Shown: one piece after another, positions 63,676 to 64,000 of the stretch | Layout: every line of letters starts with the position of its first letter | Numbering within the stretch: position 1 is the stretch's first letter | NCBI GenBank assembly: GCA_964517315.1 | Contig: CAZFCJ010000001.1 | Location: 62,001 to 126,000, forward strand | From: DASWJQ01 sp964517315 | GTDB taxonomy: Bacteria; Chloroflexota; Anaerolineae; Anaerolineales; E44-bin32 | Length of the DNA stretch: 64,000 nt | Direction of reading: 5' to 3' | The notes under the pieces: generated by a model | The model's input: only the letters and a program-made list of their open reading frames with translations | What the model was told of the DNA's origin: nothing | Databases searched by the model: none | Position numbers and translations under genes: made by a program

Positions 63676-64000
63676 ATGCAATCCGACAAAGTAGCGGCTG
63701 GACCGGATGGCTGGCCGTTCATCGGCAGCATGCTTGAAGCTCGGCGCGATCCATTGGCCTTCACCGAGCGCTTGGCCCGCGAGTATGGTGATGTCGCCCG
63801 CTTTCATCTGGGCATATTCAAAGGTTATTTGGTCAGCCATCCGGACGGCGTTCGCTACGTTCTGCAGGACAACCATCCCAACTACGACAAACGGAATTAC
63901 GACTATGAAATGTTGCGGCCTTTCGTTGGGGACGGGCTGATTACCAGTAACGGCGATCCATGGCTTCGCGAACGGAGACTGATCCAGCCCACGTTTCATC
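63676..64000 (+). CDS. Cytochrome P450, N-terminal part (cut by window end)
   Basis: The first 108 residues of a P450; the rest, including the heme-binding Cys, lies beyond the window. Visible family features are the proline/glycine entry GPDGWPFIGSMLEARRDP, LAREYGDVARFHLGIFKG, and the C-helix segment GDPWLRERRLIQPTFH, whose W-x-x-x-R/R-x-x-x-x-P/F positions contact heme. The start ATG 63676 has AGGGGC upstream; another ATG eight bases earlier is out of frame. It follows the FHA-ABC gene by 147 bases. Paired with the nitroreductase-like and SRPBCC genes across the divergent region, it may act in a lipid or terpenoid modification route. Confidence 0.85.
   Translation, partial: MQSDKVAAGPDGWPFIGSMLEARRDPLAFTERLAREYGDVARFHLGIFKGYLVSHPDGVRYVLQDNHPNYDKRNYDYEMLRPFVGDGLITSNGDPWLRERRLIQPTFH

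Noticed and set aside
1..64000. tRNA, rRNA, insertion sequences, prophage or integrase genes
   Set aside because: None could be recognised on either strand by reading; a covariance or profile search would be needed to exclude small RNAs.

Overview
The window looks like a piece of a draft or metagenome-derived bacterial genome, moderately GC-rich, with a ten-base run of N marking an assembly join at 6408-6417. No rRNA, tRNA, insertion sequence, phage gene or CRISPR array was seen. Several surface proteins are lipoproteins or signal-anchored proteins with Thr/Pro-rich linkers, a style common in Chloroflexota such as Anaerolineae, and no outer-membrane export gene was seen. I infer a Chloroflexota-like, probably monoderm host, with moderate to low confidence because no phylogenetic marker is present.

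Region 1 (1-48.5 kb) is one very large cell-surface polysaccharide locus, entirely on the + strand and with many ATGA overlaps. It starts with a cut glycosyltransferase, a sulfatase-like enzyme, GT4 and GT2 glycosyltransferases, an O-antigen ligase/polymerase-type membrane protein, an atypical sulfotransferase (broken by the N run), and an initiating polyprenyl-phosphate sugar transferase. Next come heptose-precursor genes (GHMP kinase, a SIS-GAF fusion) with a GalE-like epimerase, then two asparagine-synthetase-type amidotransferases, methyltransferases and a GlpD-like dehydrogenase. A duplicated module follows: DUF5060/DUF4038 lipoprotein, UPF0104 flippase-like protein and GT39 transferase, once at 23-27.9 kb and again at 33-39 kb. 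Between the copies lie an epimerase, a secreted acidic protein and a NodU/CmcH-type carbamoyltransferase. The block closes with a Wzc-like co-polymerase/tyrosine kinase, two tandem paralogues of unknown function with Pro/Thr-rich tails, rmlB-rmlA-rmlD without rmlC, gmhB, and a metallophosphoesterase with a degraded GNHD motif. No Wzx flippase is present.

Region 2 (48.5-51.7 kb) carries two convergent LuxR-type response regulators without a visible kinase, then 1.2 kb of non-coding DNA. That stretch holds a clear intrinsic terminator, a phased 22-bp repeat array and a second strong hairpin.

Region 3 (51.7-56.0 kb) is a compact sulfur-handling unit: YeeE/YedE-type transporter, TusA-like protein, two-domain rhodanese, YVTN beta-propeller lipoprotein and a membrane-anchored protein of unknown function.

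Region 4 (56.0-64.0 kb) has a decayed PAS-like stretch and a single-domain response regulator. A minus-strand operon follows (nitroreductase-like protein, SRPBCC protein, epimerase), divergent from a triple-FHA ABC-2 transporter and a cytochrome P450 cut by the window end.

The strongest candidates for undescribed biology are the tandem 41.2-43.4 kb paralogues with tails that remain homologous past their stop codons, the SIS-GAF fusion, the hairpin placed between ribosome binding site and start of the wzc-like gene, the five-gene sulfur unit, and the duplicated flippase-like/GT39/lipoprotein module.
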